Positions 20,331 through 33,053 are shown, numbered from the stretch's first letter. The stretch is DNA of 64,000 bases from Heliopora coerulea (GCA_030142905.1 JASJOG010000014.1:2046001-2110000); one strand, 5' to 3'. Notes: generated by a model not told the origin, from the letters alone. Numbers and translations: made by a program.

Positions 20331-21739
20331 GCCAAATAAATCAGTACGCAATTTTTCGTCCTTTTTGACTAGTGATGCCGCCACCGCCGACAACTCATTA
20401 CCGAATCTGAGCATCGGTTTCTTACTTCTGTTCTTAGACTGTAGTTCTCTACATTTCGCTTGTACGTTTATATTCCATTTACTATCTCGCTGTAGAAAAG
20501 AACAGACGCGCTGTAGTATGAAAGCTCATAATAAAAAGTCTTTTAAACCAGACGATGGCTCTAACTACATACAACTATACCTTTGCCTGCTTACGTATTT
20601 TTAACTTTTTCTCGAATGTAAAATAATTCATACAGCTATTTTTTAAATAACCATGCACGGCCCATACGAAAAACAACATAGAGTTGATAAGGCTACAGTA
20701 CATTAAAAAATGTAAATCAAAAAACAGATCAATAAATCAATAACTAACCTTCCTTTCGAACCATCTGTGGATAAAATTTGGAGGTCAATGCAATGTTATT
20801 ATGTGGAACAATGAAACGACATTCCAATGTTATAAACAACTTCGGTAACAAATAACCCAGGGACTTCAGCAACATTTAGACTCGTCTGTTGCTTTTCGTA
20901 GAATGCGACCAGTAGTCTGTTCCAGATAGTGTGATCTGTTGAATGATTTCCTGATATTCCAAGAACTCACATGCAATTTTCAGATATTACTGGTAATTGC
21001 ACTTTTATAGCAAATAAACCTGAAGATCTCAAAAACTCAGTGAGATATGGAAGAACCTTAAATCCCATTAGACTTTCATCATTCTAACTGTACATCCAAA
21101 TACGGAAAGCGTAATTTTTTTTCAATCCTAAACACCTTACATTTTGTTTCACTTTACTTGAGGATGTAACCAGTTCCACAAGAGCAAAACTTTTAAATAT
21201 AAGCAGCTCGAAAAGTCTCGGCTGAAATTCCACAGTAGGCAGTGGTGAAGCTTAGCATAGCAACTTGTCAGGCCATGCAAATTTCCGACCATCTATGCAC
21301 AGCAGCAGCTCATTCTTTGCCAATATAAAATTTAGACATCTAGCAAAACATGCATCAACAGGTATTTTTGTTACAGTTTCTAGACGTGCTTCGCATTATT
21401 ACTAGCTTGACCACCGATTATTGCATTTTCATATAACCATTGAATTGGTCGATGTATATGGCTTGATACCTGAATATCGAAGATCACCTTCAATTTGTAT
21501 TTAATGAACAGTTTCTATCCTTAGCTCCACCACTGATAGTTGGATTAAAACAATCTGCCTAAAAAACAGTGCTTTTGTCCTCAACTTCATGGATATCTAA
21601 AGCTAGACCATCGCTACCAACACTTCTCGTCAAAAAGTATTAGTGCTGTTGCTTTCCCACCTTTTAGATGTCAATTAAGTATTGTTTTTCTTTTACCATA
21701 GGGAATGGTAAATGAATACAACAAAATATACTTTTGTCT
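20331..21739. other. Intergenic region, nothing recognised
   Basis: Only short frames; no repeat assigned. Confidence 0.45.
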
Positions 21740-21930
21740 CACGATTGCTCCAATAATCCATATCTTGAAAGTTTAGCATAAATAAATATACTTTCGAAAG
21801 GATTAGAATTACTTTCATTCTACTCAAAGTAAACTTAACTTTCCGAAATTATTTTAATTTAATTTACTATAACATCGGCTTGTGTACAAAGGAAACCTTA
21901 ATCTGGCCACCGAATTGCATGTCTCTATTA
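21740..21930. repeat. Repeat block shared with 35990-36150
   Basis: Both contain TTTAGCATAAATAA, TCTACTCAAAGTAA and CTATAACATCGGC in the same order and orientation, with many differences elsewhere. Confidence 0.6.
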
Positions 21931-22589
21931 TAATTTAGACAAAATTGTCTAATTGTCTTTAGACGCCAATTTTATGACGTCAAAACGACCAATCCAGGAG
22001 ATCAAATAATTGACGGGAATGGATTAAATTGTTTATAACAATTATCCTATTTCGTGCTAGACGTCTATAAACATCAATGTTACATGTCCATCTACTATTA
22101 TTCGGATATAAGATCACCACTTCAGTACCATGCACATCTACAGACGAACTTGTGCACACGCGTGCAAAGTTTCCTGTGCATTAGCTCACAACCAGAGCTC
22201 GCCCTTCAACGCATGATTAGAACCTTTCACATACATGTGGTATAACGGCAGTGCGGTCCATCTCCGTCAGAACAAGAGAAAGCATTTAGTGAGTTTATGC
22301 GTTTGACTTACGTTCTCATTCTTCTAAATGCGCGGATCAGACAAAAAGGATATTCTATTTATTCTCTAATCTATGATTTATTCTATTCGATAGATGACGA
22401 CCTAGAAGGCTTAAGGGAAACCTGTACTTTTCTATTCCAGAAACCGTCATTGAGATGTGTGGTCCTTGGTTTAATATAGGCGTTTAAAAAATCAGTTAAA
22501 AAACTTCAGCACAGACAATCGACATTCCTATTTTCTTCAAGACAACCATATGGTCAGACTGACAATCAATTAAACCAGTGATTTTTCGA
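21931..22589. other. Intergenic region, nothing recognised
   Basis: No gene or repeat identified. Confidence 0.45.
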
Positions 22590-22830
22590 ATCAAACAGTT
22601 CGAAACGACTTGCAGCGTCAATATCGTAGCATTCTACATTTCACTGTAGACTCTACATACCTTGGATTTGCATAATCCTTCTAAAGAGGACTTCGAGGCT
22701 ATTTATTCGTTTCTTACTTTCCTTTATTTCAATAAAGAGAGTGACCAAGCTTGGTAACCATGTGCGTTAACTTACTAAAGGGAAGTTAAGGGAAGGTTAC
22801 GAGGTTATGTTCTGCCTGGCCAAGTTCCCA
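22590..22830. repeat. Repeat block shared with 34420-34640
   Basis: Shared landmarks are GACTTCGAGGCTATTTATTC, TTTCTTACTTTCCTTTATTT and ATGTGCGTTAACTTACTAAA. At 34 kb this block lies before the 36-kb counterpart of 21740-21930; here it lies after it, so the order is switched. Confidence 0.7.
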
Positions 22831-23386
22831 CTCCCTACGGCATCCCACTGCGATCAATATCATGACCGCTCCCGTTTTCAATACATCTTTATGAAACTCC
22901 TTATTTATGTTTCCCTCACAATTGGGGTTAAGTTATTTGTTACTAAGAGGAAAATGCTCAGATGTATCTAGCATTATCATTATGCTAGGCATTTGCTTTG
23001 AGTGAAACAGAGGGTGCAATTCTTAAAAAGATGGCGGGCCAAGCATGCTGTGAGCGTCGATCGAAACAGGTTTTAGAACATTGGCGTTCTTTTGCCTAAT
23101 TACTCACCCCTAATTATCTGATAGGCAAAAAAAATTAAAAATATTCTACTTTATCATTCTATAAGCCTTGTTTCATAAAACAGTAACGATCGGACTAACC
23201 GGGGACAAAATTTCAGAGTCCCGATCCTAAAAGTACTTTCAACGTAAGTGATACAGGCCCTCTTGTCACCAATGTGAATAACTGAATATGCGCGGAGCCT
23301 TTACAGTTTAATTCTAGTCGCTTAACAATTGATCATTATGGCACTTAATAAAAGGAACTGAAGTACTTCTTTCCAATCTATTCAAC
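22831..23386. other. Region upstream of the LINE ORF1, possibly its 5' untranslated part
   Basis: No open frame. The 5' boundary of the LINE cannot be set because no target duplication is recognisable. Confidence 0.35.
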
Positions 23387-23599
23387 ATGACAGACTTCGC
23401 GAGAACTTGTTTAATCGGAGCAGAGCTAGATACTACACAGTTGGAGAATCTGTGTGTGAAGATGAGGACGCCAGAGTTGACATTGTCTTGGATGGGAGAC
23501 TTTAAGTCACTGAAGGAGTTTGCAAATACGAACTTGAAATTGGATGGTGAGTGGAGTTCCCCTGAAGGAGACAAGAACGTTTTTACATATGCCGATGGG
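23387..23599 (+). pseudogene. LINE ORF1, N-terminal part
   Basis: It starts MTDFARTCLIG and contains W-S-S-P-E-G-D-K-N-V-F, a W-S-S-P-G/E-G motif that I associate with ORF1-like proteins of cnidarian retrotransposons. The hAT insertion cuts it after FTYADG, and its continuation (HISWRKSKKALTIEG) lies beyond 26847 in a different frame. Confidence 0.6.
23592..23599. repeat. 8-bp target-site duplication of the hAT element, left
   Basis: CCGATGGG directly before the terminal CAGGGCCG. The same octamer follows the right end at 26839-26846. Confidence 0.9.
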
Positions 23600-26500
23600 C
23601 AGGGCCGTTCAGAGAAATTTGGGGGCCCGGGGCAAAAATCCACTTGGGGGCCCCACCCTCCATGGGTACAGTTTTACTCCCGTCTTTATCTATTGTACAG
23701 TACCTACCGTACAAAGGTGTAAAAATTATTTAAACGTTTTTACAAGTGAATTAAATTTAAACAAGTTAAAAGTGTACTTTACGTGCACATTTGAATGCAA
23801 ACGAGTCAATAACGTCATCATAGTTAATTTTTCTTGCTATGTCACGCTCACATGACAGCATGATTAGACTTGACATGCGTTCTTGCCCCATTGTGGATCT
23901 TCGACAGTTCTTAACTATACCAAGTTTACTAAAAGATCTTTCTCCTGATGAAACAGATACAGGTATGCTTATAAATAACCGTAGAGCAACACAAATTTGG
24001 GGAAGAATTGTCTGAAGACCTTTCTCATATATCTTATTCAATAACGCAATAGACGATAGTTTTCCACCTAAAATATTGCTTTGCTTCAACCTATTCACAT
24101 GGCGCATCTCTTCCAGAAGTTCTTTTTCATTTAAATCACATGGATAAAAATTTGAAAGATCTTTGCAACGAATTTCCATTGTTTTTTCCTGCTGCTTCGC
24201 CGCCTGTGTTGGGGACTTCAGAGCAATTCCATAAAAAGGAAAACAAGTCGTTTACTTGTTTAGTTTTTTCAAATCTGCATGCTATCTCGCAAATTACTCT
24301 ATCCAAAGCAACATTAAACACATTGATTTCGAATTCCCTTTCATCGTTGTGCTGTTCATGTTCACTATCTCTGGGTTCATCGTGAAATCGTCTGGGAACT
24401 CTCCGCCTTGTTTCTTTAAAATACTCACTTAAACCAAGAGAAGAAGCAACAACCTTTGATTCCTTACAGATCACGCTCCAAGATTCCCTCATGCGTTTTA
24501 AATCGTCTTGCAGTGACTCAATCAAATGCAATTCTTCATCAATGGTGATCTTAGAAGCTTGAAGCAAAACACTAACATCATTTATAGTCTGTAATACCTT
24601 AAACCAAAAGGTTATAAGTAAGACAAACTCAAGTGATTGCAACCATTGGATTAGGTTATCGACATCATCAGACACTTCACCAGGCAAATCATGATCTTTC
24701 AATCTTTTTAATGCATCCAAAATTTCTCTTGGCCTCTTTACTAAGGGCTTGACTGCCTCTATCCTAGCACTCCAACGAGTAGTAGATAATTTATGTAGGG
24801 ATATACCAGTAGTCTCTTGCAAAATCTTCCAACGTGAAGGACTAGAGCTGAACAAATTGTACAACCTCTGAATGTTTCCAAAGAAGCTTTTTACAGTAGC
24901 TGACGACTCTGCTGCATGCACTCCACATAGATTAAGACTATGCGCACTGCAAGGAGAAAATAACGCTTGAGGATTTTTCTCCAGAATTGCTGCTTGAGCT
25001 CCATTGTAAACCCCAGCCATATTTGCACCATTGTCATATCCTTGACCTCTACAGTTTTTAAACTCAATATCATGTTCTTTGAGTACTTTGCATATTAACT
25101 CGGCAATATCCCTTCCTTTCTTTTTATCGCAATCTTCCATTCTCAAAAATCTTTCACATATCTCCCAAACTTCATCATTTAAATTTACATATCTTAAGAT
25201 GAATGTTATTTGTTCTGTGTGGGAAACGTCCGGAGTACCATCAACAATGATGCTGTAGTACATTGCTTGTTTAACTTCTTCCACAATAGCATTGAGAACA
25301 ACTTTAGAACATTCTTCAATAAACTCGTTTTGTGAACGTGGCGATAGATAATGCGCTTGCATTCGGCTGTTGTTTTCTTGATGTTTTTTTTACTTCATCC
25401 AGATGTGATTTTAAAATATGATTGTGACCGCTAAGCAATTCCAAGTTTCCAAGAAATAGACCATTATTTGGATTACCTAATTCAGTGGTTGAACCGCGAA
25501 AGGGAAGGTTTCGCTCTGATAAAAATAATACCACGTCCAATATGCATCGAAATATTTCACGCCATCTTGATATTTCGTTTTGTAACTGCCATTGAAGTTG
25601 CTGATCAATTCCAGTTGTTTTATGTAGGTTTTTTTCAAGTTCTTTCCACGTAATGTAACTTAAGAAATGCGACGAACTTCGTTGGTGGGCATCAATTTTT
25701 TCGTACAATTTTCTCCAGTTATCTTTATGTCCTGCATCCGGCCTTGTCAGCAGGGATGTTTCAGAGGTCTTCTCTTTTTGTGATATTTCTTGAAACAGAC
25801 AGCATGGAAAGCAAAAGAGGCCTTGTTTTGATGCACTCCATACCAACCAATCTCTTTTTACCTTTTCGCCATTTGGCATTTCTTGACAAAAAATATTTTG
25901 AGGAAAGTTACGGCCAGAACTATCTCTGGGGAAAGACTTCGGACTTTCAGGCGGGCCAATTTTAGCAATATACTCCGTATCTTGTTTAGTTAGACGTATC
26001 CAACTTGAAGGATCGTTTGATAGTAAAGGTGCAAATGTTCTTTCAGCATCGGACGACGTTATTTGTGTGGCTATTGTTTCACCAGGGCTTACTTGAGCGG
26101 CCATTGTCTCACCAGCGTCAGTATTAGTAATGGTATTTGCATTCGTAGATGTAGTATCATCTCCTTCTACTTCGTCACAGCGAATTTCAACTTCTTGGGA
26201 CTGAGATTCATTACCTCTCTGGATTTTGGTGTACCAGCTTAGATCTTCTAGCCTTCTACGAGATTTTGCTTCATTTTCATCACGAATTTGCCTTTGTTTA
26301 CGCTTGGCTGCACCAGATAAATAAGAACGAGAAGACGCCATTTTGATTTACATGTAGCGTACCGAGATTCAAGACTGTATACATACTACGTAAAAGGGGG
26401 GCGTTACGGAAGGGAGCGTTTGCTATGTCATGCCTACGCGCATTATATTTAATTACTCACTATATTTAACTTCATACAAAACTCGTTACATACATATTGA

Positions 26501-26838
26501 TTGCGCAACTAAACACTGGCGCTGATCTACATATGTTTTTGAACTATCAACTATGTAATAAATTGCAGTGTCTGTAGCCATTTAACAATAGCGAACGCAA
26601 CGTTTTTGACAACAGGAAAGGCGACCGGAGATAAATTTTTGACCAATCAGAATTTTCGATCCATTCTTCTGACGTTACTCGCCCCGTTTCCGTTGTAAAA
26701 ATCGTTGCATGTTTAAGTTCCCTAATATATATTTTATTACATCTTTAATTTATTTCTTCCTTCTTCATTTTGGGGCCCCCTTGAGCCTGGGGCCCGGGGC
26801 AAATTGCCCCCTTTGCCCCCCCCCTCTGAACGGCCCTG
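23600..26838. mobile_element. hAT-superfamily DNA transposon, 3239 bp, nearly complete
   Basis: The terminal inverted repeats are CAGGGCCGTTCAGAG at the left and CTCTGAACGGCCCTG at the right, bracketed by identical CCGATGGG octamers. An 8-bp duplication is diagnostic of hAT elements. Subterminal GGGGCCC/GGGCAAA-type sequence is present at both ends. It encodes one transposase on the minus strand. The target lies within ORF1 of the LINE, so this insertion is younger than the LINE. Confidence 0.95.
23766..26341 (-). CDS. hAT transposase, ZMYM/TTF-type, with two frameshifts
   Basis: Three consecutive minus-strand frames (26341-25316, 25362-24136, 24179-23766) form one protein of about 840-850 residues. 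The N-terminus is basic (GAAKRKQRQIRDENEAKSRR). A TTF-type zinc finger follows (D-W-L-V-W-S, then F-C-F-P-C-C-L-F). The RNase-H-like core has VDGTPDVSHTEQ (first Asp), GYDNGANMAG and STTRWSAR. The C-terminal hAT dimerisation segment reads SSGERSFSKLGIVKN...RMSSL. The frame changes fall near 25385 (run of eight T on plus) and near 24185 (run of six T). These are single-base slips in homopolymers that could be mutations or sequencing errors. Its role is cut-and-paste transposition of this element. Confidence 0.88.
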
Positions 26839-26846
26839 CCGATGGG
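26839..26846. repeat. 8-bp target-site duplication of the hAT element, right
   Basis: CCGATGGG, identical to 23592-23599. Confidence 0.9.
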
Positions 26847-27240
26847 CATATGTAAAATATGCCCATATCTCTTGGCGAAAGAGTAAAAAAGCATTGACAA
26901 TTGAGGGTAAGGAGATTAACAGACTAAAGTTTAAACTGTGTTCGTTGGTCTGCGAAAGTGTCTTTGAAGGTGAACATGCCTTGACTGAAGCCGTGCACCA
27001 TGAGAATCTCTCTTGCTCGTGCAGATGTAATGAACTATTGGTCGATGTCGAAGGTACTAAACTGGATGTGACAATAGCTGAGAAGGAGATTAGACATAAC
27101 ACTAATTCTATTCAGAATATTGAGAACGGCCGCCTTAAAAAAATACGCCAAGATATTGACCAGATGAAGAAGGAATCCCTTGAAATTCATCAACAGTATG
27201 CCATGTTAATTTCATCATCATTTGAATATTCAAATGCTTA
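26847..27240 (+). pseudogene. LINE ORF1, middle part with coiled coil
   Basis: The frame through Y-V-K-Y-A-H-I-S-W, KSKKALTIEG and LCSLVCES leads into a heptad-like stretch (KLDVTIAEKEIRHN, IENGRLKKIRQDIDQMKKES), typical of the trimerising coiled coil of LINE ORF1 proteins. It ends at TAA 27239; the following 300 bp continue in broken frames. Confidence 0.6.
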
Positions 27241-28244
27241 AGATAAGGAAAATCCAAGGGAAAAGAATCGGCGATATAATAACTCAAATTCAACAAAAGA
27301 TGTCACCATTAATGAAAGAATTATCTCAAAGTCACTCCACCGTGGGGAGAACTTCAATCCTAGCATTAACACATCCGTTCCAAACTCAGTTGCAGATCAG
27401 TTAGATGAATATAGAGAAAAGCATCGACAAAGGCGTAGGCGGGCTGATGCACTTTGGATAGAACCAAAGCGAACACGTCCTTCCGCAACGTTATTAGTCA
27501 ACGAAACCCAAAATTATGAAATACCGATTCATATAAACCGTTACGAATCTCTACCAGATGAAGTATCCCGTGTACGGCCAGCTTTTGACTAAGGAGTACA
27601 TGACGAACACACCAGTTCACAATATACGTTCAAAAGTCAGATCGCCAGCTATAGAGCAGCACATCAGCTTAAGCATAAAAAAACTACAAAAACGAATAAG
27701 AAACGAAATATCGAGCTGTATCGACAGCGTGAGCAACCAAGTACAAACGAAAGGGGAGTTCTACTCGTCGGCGACTCGATGATTAAACATATCCAACACA
27801 CGAAAATTGAAAGAGCATTTCGTGGGGAAGCAACTTGTCAAGTTTATAGTGGAGCAACCTTGAAAGACATACAAAACAAGATTAAAGGAGGAAACAATTG
27901 TCAAGGATACAGCGCAATGGTGATACACGTTGGTACAAATGACCTAGCAAAAGATGATGCTGTAACCGTTTCTAAAAGATTAGAAGGATTATGGGTCCAA
28001 ACTACACCTGAACAGAACTGGAGACAAAGCCCTTGGTAAAAATTTTTTGTTCCTATCTGGGATCAATACTTAAAGGTACTAACACCCACCATCCTTACAG
28101 TGGCGAGCAAAATTTTTTCTTCAAGAGACATACAAACCATGTCCCGCTTCAAACTCTAGATATACAACGAGAGCAAGCCAAGAGCTGGAGAAGATATCTC
28201 GAGTATGTACAACATGTAACAACGATGAATTAGCTGAAGAAGAT
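27241..28244 (+). pseudogene. LINE ORF1 C-terminal part with SGNH-hydrolase-like domain
   Basis: From about 27750 the frame gives L-L-V-G-D-S-M-I-K-H (block I with the nucleophile Ser) and V-I-H-V-G-T-N-D-L (block III), the signatures of SGNH esterases, which occur in ORF1 of several CR1-type LINEs. Frameshifts lie upstream (27240-27550) and downstream (from 28000), so no intact protein remains. Confidence 0.65.
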
Positions 28245-29120
28245 ATGGTAGTGAACGCTTCTTATGAGATTATCTGCGAACTCAGTTCTAGTAATAACTT
28301 GAATAGTGACACTAAAGGTAAGATTAGTAGAATAAATAGCAATCTGATGGAAGAGTTCAAATTAATTCATGGCACCTCACCCACAGCTATGAACACCCAG
28401 TTTATAAATCATGACAGGGAGTCCACTAATTATTATTCAGATAGTAGCTCGGTGACTAAGAGCACATTAAATAACTTACGGGGATTTAAACTTGCTCATC
28501 TTAATATCGCCTCCTTGCCTAAACATTTCGACGAATTTAAAATTTTTATCACTGATAATCCAGTCGACGTATTTAGTATAAATGAAACCAGACTAGATTA
28601 TACAATAGATGAAGATGAAATCAATATTCCTGTATATCAATTATTTAGGAAAGACAGATCAAGAAATGGGGGTAGTGTAGCACTTTACGTAAGAAATGTG
28701 TTTAATGTGGTTAACAAAATGCATTTGGTGTCGGATGAGCTTGAAGCTGTATGTATTGAAATTGTAAAACCAAAATCAAAACCTGTACAAATTGTCTCAA
28801 TTTACCGACCCCCGAATTCTGGCTCCGAATTTATGAACAACCTTGAAGGTTTCCTAAATGATTTAGATAATGAAAACAAAGACATAATTCTCACCGGAGA
28901 TTTAAATTGTGATTTATTATCAAATGCTAGTCATGCTCACACCAACAGATTAATCAAAATTTTAAATTTCTATCAACTTGAGCAAATGATCACTGATCCT
29001 ACAAGAGTAACAAATCGCTGAGTCTTTAATTGATATCCTGGCAACAAACAGGCCAGAAAACTATTAACTTCTGGAGTGCTAAATATTGGGATCAGTGATC
29101 ATAGTCTCGTCTTTGGATGT
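28245..29120 (+). pseudogene. LINE ORF2, apurinic-type endonuclease domain
   Basis: The motifs are K-L-A-H-L-N-I-A-S-L, F-S-I-N-E-T-R-L-D (catalytic Glu), V-S-I-Y-R-P-P-N-S, I-L-T-G-D-L-N-C-D and, after a stop/frameshift near 29020, G-I-S-D-H-S-L-V-F (catalytic Asp-His). The order and spacing are those of LINE target-nicking endonucleases. Confidence 0.88.
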
Positions 29121-30727
29121 TTCAAAATTGCGGTCCCGAAGACAGATCCAAAGCTGATCGAAACCAGAAATTTTAAAAACTACCGAGAAGATCTGTTTAG
29201 AAGAGATCTTTTTGATGCTCTGAACAAATATGACTGGCAATCCGACGATCCTAATCAATTATGGGATATTTTTAAGTCCATCTTTACTTTGATCTCCGAG
29301 ATGCACGCTCCTTTAAAAATGCGCAAGGTGAGAAGCGAATATGCTCCGTGGATGACTTCAAATATAAAAAGGGAGATGAACCATCGTGACTATTTAAAAA
29401 GGAGGGCTGTTGCCTCTAAATGCGACAACCAATATACAACATACAAGAAACAAAGAAATCGTGTCAATAACTTAATTAGATCTGCAAAAAAGAAGTTCTG
29501 TTTGCAAACTATTGACCGAAACAGAAATAATCCAAAGGAAATGTGGAAGAACATTAACATGATTCTTGGGCGTCGTGGTCGCTGCTCAAAAACTACCTTA
29601 ATACCTTCAATCAGAGTCGACAATACCACACTTACACAGGAGGATCAAATTGCGGAAACTTTAAACACATATTTTAGTAACGTGGGTGAGAATCTTTCTT
29701 CTAATCTAGATGAAACTGATAGAGAATTTTCTGACTATATGATACCAGTCCAGAACGAGTTTAGATTTTCAACTGTCACTGAAAATCTTGTCTCAAAAGT
29801 TATTAATGAAATGAAACCAAGTAAGGCTGCAGGTCTCGATAAAATACCTGCAAGATTGCTGAAAGATTCTTCGGTCGTTATAGTTCCTTACTTAACCAAT
29901 ATTTCCAATCTATCTCTATGTCGGGGTATCTTTTCTGATGATTGGAAACAGGCCCGAATCTCCCCAATCTTGAAATCTGGAGATAAAGAAGATTGTAGCA
30001 ACTATCGACCGATGTCCGTTTGGTCAGTCGTTTCTAAATTGTTTGAGAAGCTGATGTATGAGCAACTCGACACATATCTAGCCCAAAATAATGTTCTTAC
30101 ACGTTGCCAGTCTGGATTTCGTAGAGGCCACTTCTCTGCCATATCTTTACTGAATACAAGCGATACTTGGTTAATATTGATCGTGGTCTTGTAAATGGTG
30201 TTATGTTTCTTGATTCAAAAAAGGCATTTGACACCGTAGACCACAATATACTAATAAAAAAATTGGAGTTATATGGAGTTAGAGGTGTCGGATTGCAATG
30301 GTTCATCTCGTATCTGAGTAATCGTGGTCAAGTTTGTAAGGTCGGTAAAACCCTTTCTTCTATGGAGAATGTAAAAACTGAAGTTCCACAAGGGTCAAAT
30401 CTCGGTCCTTTGTTATTTCTAATTTATATAAATGATCTACCTAACTGCCTAAACAATTCCACCCCTAGTTTATTTGCTGATGATACTAATTTTACTGTAA
30501 CTGGCACCTCCTCCCAAGAAATTGAAGAAAAATTAAATAGAGAAATAAATAACGTGCATTCCTGGCTGCTAGCAAACAAGTTATCATTGAATGTTAGCAA
30601 GACCGAATATATGATTATTGGATATAAGCAAAGAATATCACGCATTGAAACCGACCCTCGTGTTTCCATTAACGATCAAGTTATCAATCGTGTAGGCAAC
30701 ACCAAAAACACTAGGTGTATTCATTGA
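29121..30727 (+). pseudogene. LINE ORF2, reverse transcriptase domain
   Basis: Recognisable blocks: K-A-A-G-L-D-K-I-P-A-R-L-L-K; W-K-Q-A-R-I-S-P-I-L-K-S-G-D; N-Y-R-P-M-S-V; Q-S-G-F-R-R-G-H; F-L-D-S-K-K-A-F-D-T-V-D-H (catalytic Asp); V-P-Q-G-S-N-L-G-P-L-L-F; and S-L-F-A-D-D-T-N (FADD active site). The frame breaks near 30165 and again near 30725. The catalytic residues are all present despite the breaks. Confidence 0.92.
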
Positions 30728-31229
30728 TGAGAATATATCATGGAAAACGCATATTGAACATGTTTGCAAAAAAGTCTCCAAAGGAATAGGTGTTTTACGG
30801 AGAGTAAAGGATGTAATTAGTAAAGAATGTTTGGAAAGGTTATATAAGGCTTTAGTGCTACCTCATTTGGATTATTGTTCCCTCGTATGGGACAACTGTG
30901 CCAACGACCTAAAAACACGGTTGCAAAAACTTCAGAACAAAGCAGCTCGTGTAATCACGGGAGACAGTTGCTACTCATCAGCAACTAACACCTTGAAGAA
31001 ATTGGGATGGAATACACTTCAATGCAGAAGGGATGAACAGTTGTTGTCACTAATTAACAAGTGCATGAGTGGAAACTCCCAATTAAGCCACTTATTTCAT
31101 GTGCTAAATCGGGACTGTTATGATTTGAGAAGTAATAACACTAAATTGCATTTACCCAAACCGAACACAAATGCCATGAAAAGAACTCTTGGGTATCGAG
31201 GTGCCATGATCTGGAACTCCTTCTCTTAA
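30728..31229 (+). pseudogene. LINE ORF2, C-terminal region
   Basis: It begins FIDENISWKTH and continues LYKALVLPHLDYCSLVWDNC, KLQNKAARVITG and RGAMIWNSFS, the usual tail of CR1/Jockey-type ORF2. It ends at TAA 31229. The 3' untranslated part and AAATA-type tail follow. Confidence 0.85.
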
Positions 31230-31421
31230 AACAATTACACATCTTATTTTAATAGTCAAGATCTCTAACTTTTACCATTTTTATTCTTGTACATAGTATT
31301 TTAGCTGTAGATATGCCATTTTAATTGTAAATATATTCTCTTAATTATTACGTATTTTACTACATGGCCCTATGAAAAGCAACCCCTTGTTGGATGATCA
31401 GGTTACCGTGTCTAAAGATGC

Positions 31422-31424
<3 letters not shown>

Positions 31425-31453
<29 letters not shown>

Positions 31454-31485
31454 ACAAATAAATAAATAAATAAACAAATACTAAT
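31425..31485. repeat. AAATA-type repeat tail of the LINE
   Basis: AAATAAATAAAT with occasional AACAAATA. Short 3' repeat tails are typical of CR1/L2 insertions. Confidence 0.85.
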
Positions 31486-32313
31486 TTCGCATATGAACCC
31501 GTTCGCGACAAATTAAAACGTTTCTTTTGAGCTGACTGAGACGTCCATATTAGACCGATGTTCTCGTGCAAAGCTACAATTATAAAGTTTAATTAATCAT
31601 CAAAAAAGAAAAACCGTAAAGAAGCTTTGTGGTCTAACACTGGTAGAATCAATTAATTGACTGAAATGGCTAGGCATGATTATAACTGAGAAGAGGAAGT
31701 ATTCATCTGGTCCGGTATACATACAGAAGCGACATGCGTTTGTGGGAAGCTTTACAACTTTAAATCACCATCTAGGTAACCCAGAAGTAGAGAAAACTTC
31801 AGGGAAGTATTCAAAACCCAGCGACATAAATATCAAAAAAAGTTTCCAACTAGTTTAAGGATCTCAGCGACTGGAAAGCTTGAGTTACAGCCGATGTATG
31901 CGTATTCACTTTTTAGATGAGCTGTTTCCTTGCTCGCATTATACGTATTTATATCTTTTACAATGACTCTTTCACTGATTTAAAAGTTGTAATATAACGT
32001 GCTCTCATTCCAACCTTTATTGAATTAGTTCAGTAAAAAAAGTGAATAAGAAAGGTGCAACGTACATGAATCGTATTACACTAAATGATATTACTTAGGT
32101 AGAATTACAAAGCATCTTAAGCTTACTTAAAAGTGCAAAGATAAATTCAATGTCGATTAAAACATTTTCAGTTCAACTCAGTCTTTTAAATATCAATCCG
32201 ACGTGCACCAGTATTACAATAAGTGCGACACATTGTTATTGTTGAAGTATGTCAAAAATTACTGTTCAAAAAGTCCAGGTATATAACAAGATCCCTTGTA
32301 CGACACCCTAATA
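31486..32313. other. Intergenic region, nothing recognised
   Basis: Between the LINE tail and gene copy B. Short frames only. Confidence 0.5.
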
Positions 32314-33053
32314 CTAAATGTCCAGGTTTTCAATAAACTGATGTGCACTATCGCCTAGCTTTTTAATAATTTCATCACGGACTTTCCCGTAGATCTGACC
32401 GTTGAGAGCGAAAGTTCCAGTTGACTTCATCAGTTTGATGCTGGAGCTCTTCCAAGTGATGAAAAGGTAATCATCTTCCTGATGACTGGCGGAAAAGAGA
32501 GAGGCAATGAAAGCTACGTTCACTTGGCCGCTCTTACCCAGAGTGCACGGAACGATTTGGAAATTAGCTCGATTCGTGTCGCTGCTGTTACTGGCGAACA
32601 ACTTCAGGGATTTGTCACCTGATTTCTCAAGAGCGTCCAGTGTCTTCCGCACGACGTCGATCAAGACCGAGTCCTCATCTCCCACTAGCGTTAAGAGCAA
32701 TTCCAAAACTACCTTTGAAATTTCGAGTGACGAACTATGCGACTTATACTCAGAGAATTGGAACTGCTGAATATTCCAACCAATCTTTGACATTACCAGA
32801 GTACAAAAATCATACCACTGTTTGGATCTTTACACCGGTCATACTTCTTTGTTGCAGCTATTTGAGCAAAGAGAGTGGAATTTAAAACGTCCTCTTTGTT
32901 CTGTCCACTCAGTTCTTTAGTGAAAGACACCAAACTACCCGCGTTTACAAGCCCTTGTGTTTTACTATCTTCTAGACTTCCAGTTACACCTTTGCTCACT
33001 GGTGTCGGCATTGCGTAAAGCTCGAGAGATTTAACGAAGCTCACGGGATACAT
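32314..33053 (-). pseudogene. Unrecognised gene, copy B (full length, one frameshift)
   Basis: A single-exon frame of about 246 codons runs from ATG 33053 to a stop at 32314. A net one-base loss near 32810, between the KKYDRCKDPNS part and the KIGWNIQQFQF part, breaks it. The 740-nt span is one short of a multiple of three, which agrees. It contains LVSFTKELSGQNKEDVLN, LELLLTLVGDEDSVLIDVV, YLFITWKSSSIKLMKSTG and ends RDEIIKKLGDSAHQFIENLDI-like. No signal peptide or membrane segment is apparent. I do not recognise the family, and the function is unknown. The break could be an assembly error, but the other copy is disrupted at the same place. Confidence 0.65.

Larger units (their letters stand above)
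23387..31485 (+). mobile_element. CR1/L2-like LINE retrotransposon, near full length but degraded, interrupted by a hAT element
   Basis: The order on the plus strand is ORF1 start (23387-23599), a nested hAT (23600-26838), the rest of ORF1 with coiled coil and an SGNH-type domain (26847-28035), then ORF2 with endonuclease (28430-29120), reverse transcriptase (29130-30730) and C-terminal region (to 31229). A 3' tail of AAATA-type repeats (31425-31485) follows. Several frameshifts and stops mark it as inactive. An ORF1 with an esterase-like domain plus an apurinic-type endonuclease fits the CR1/L2 group of the Jockey superfamily. Confidence 0.85.
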
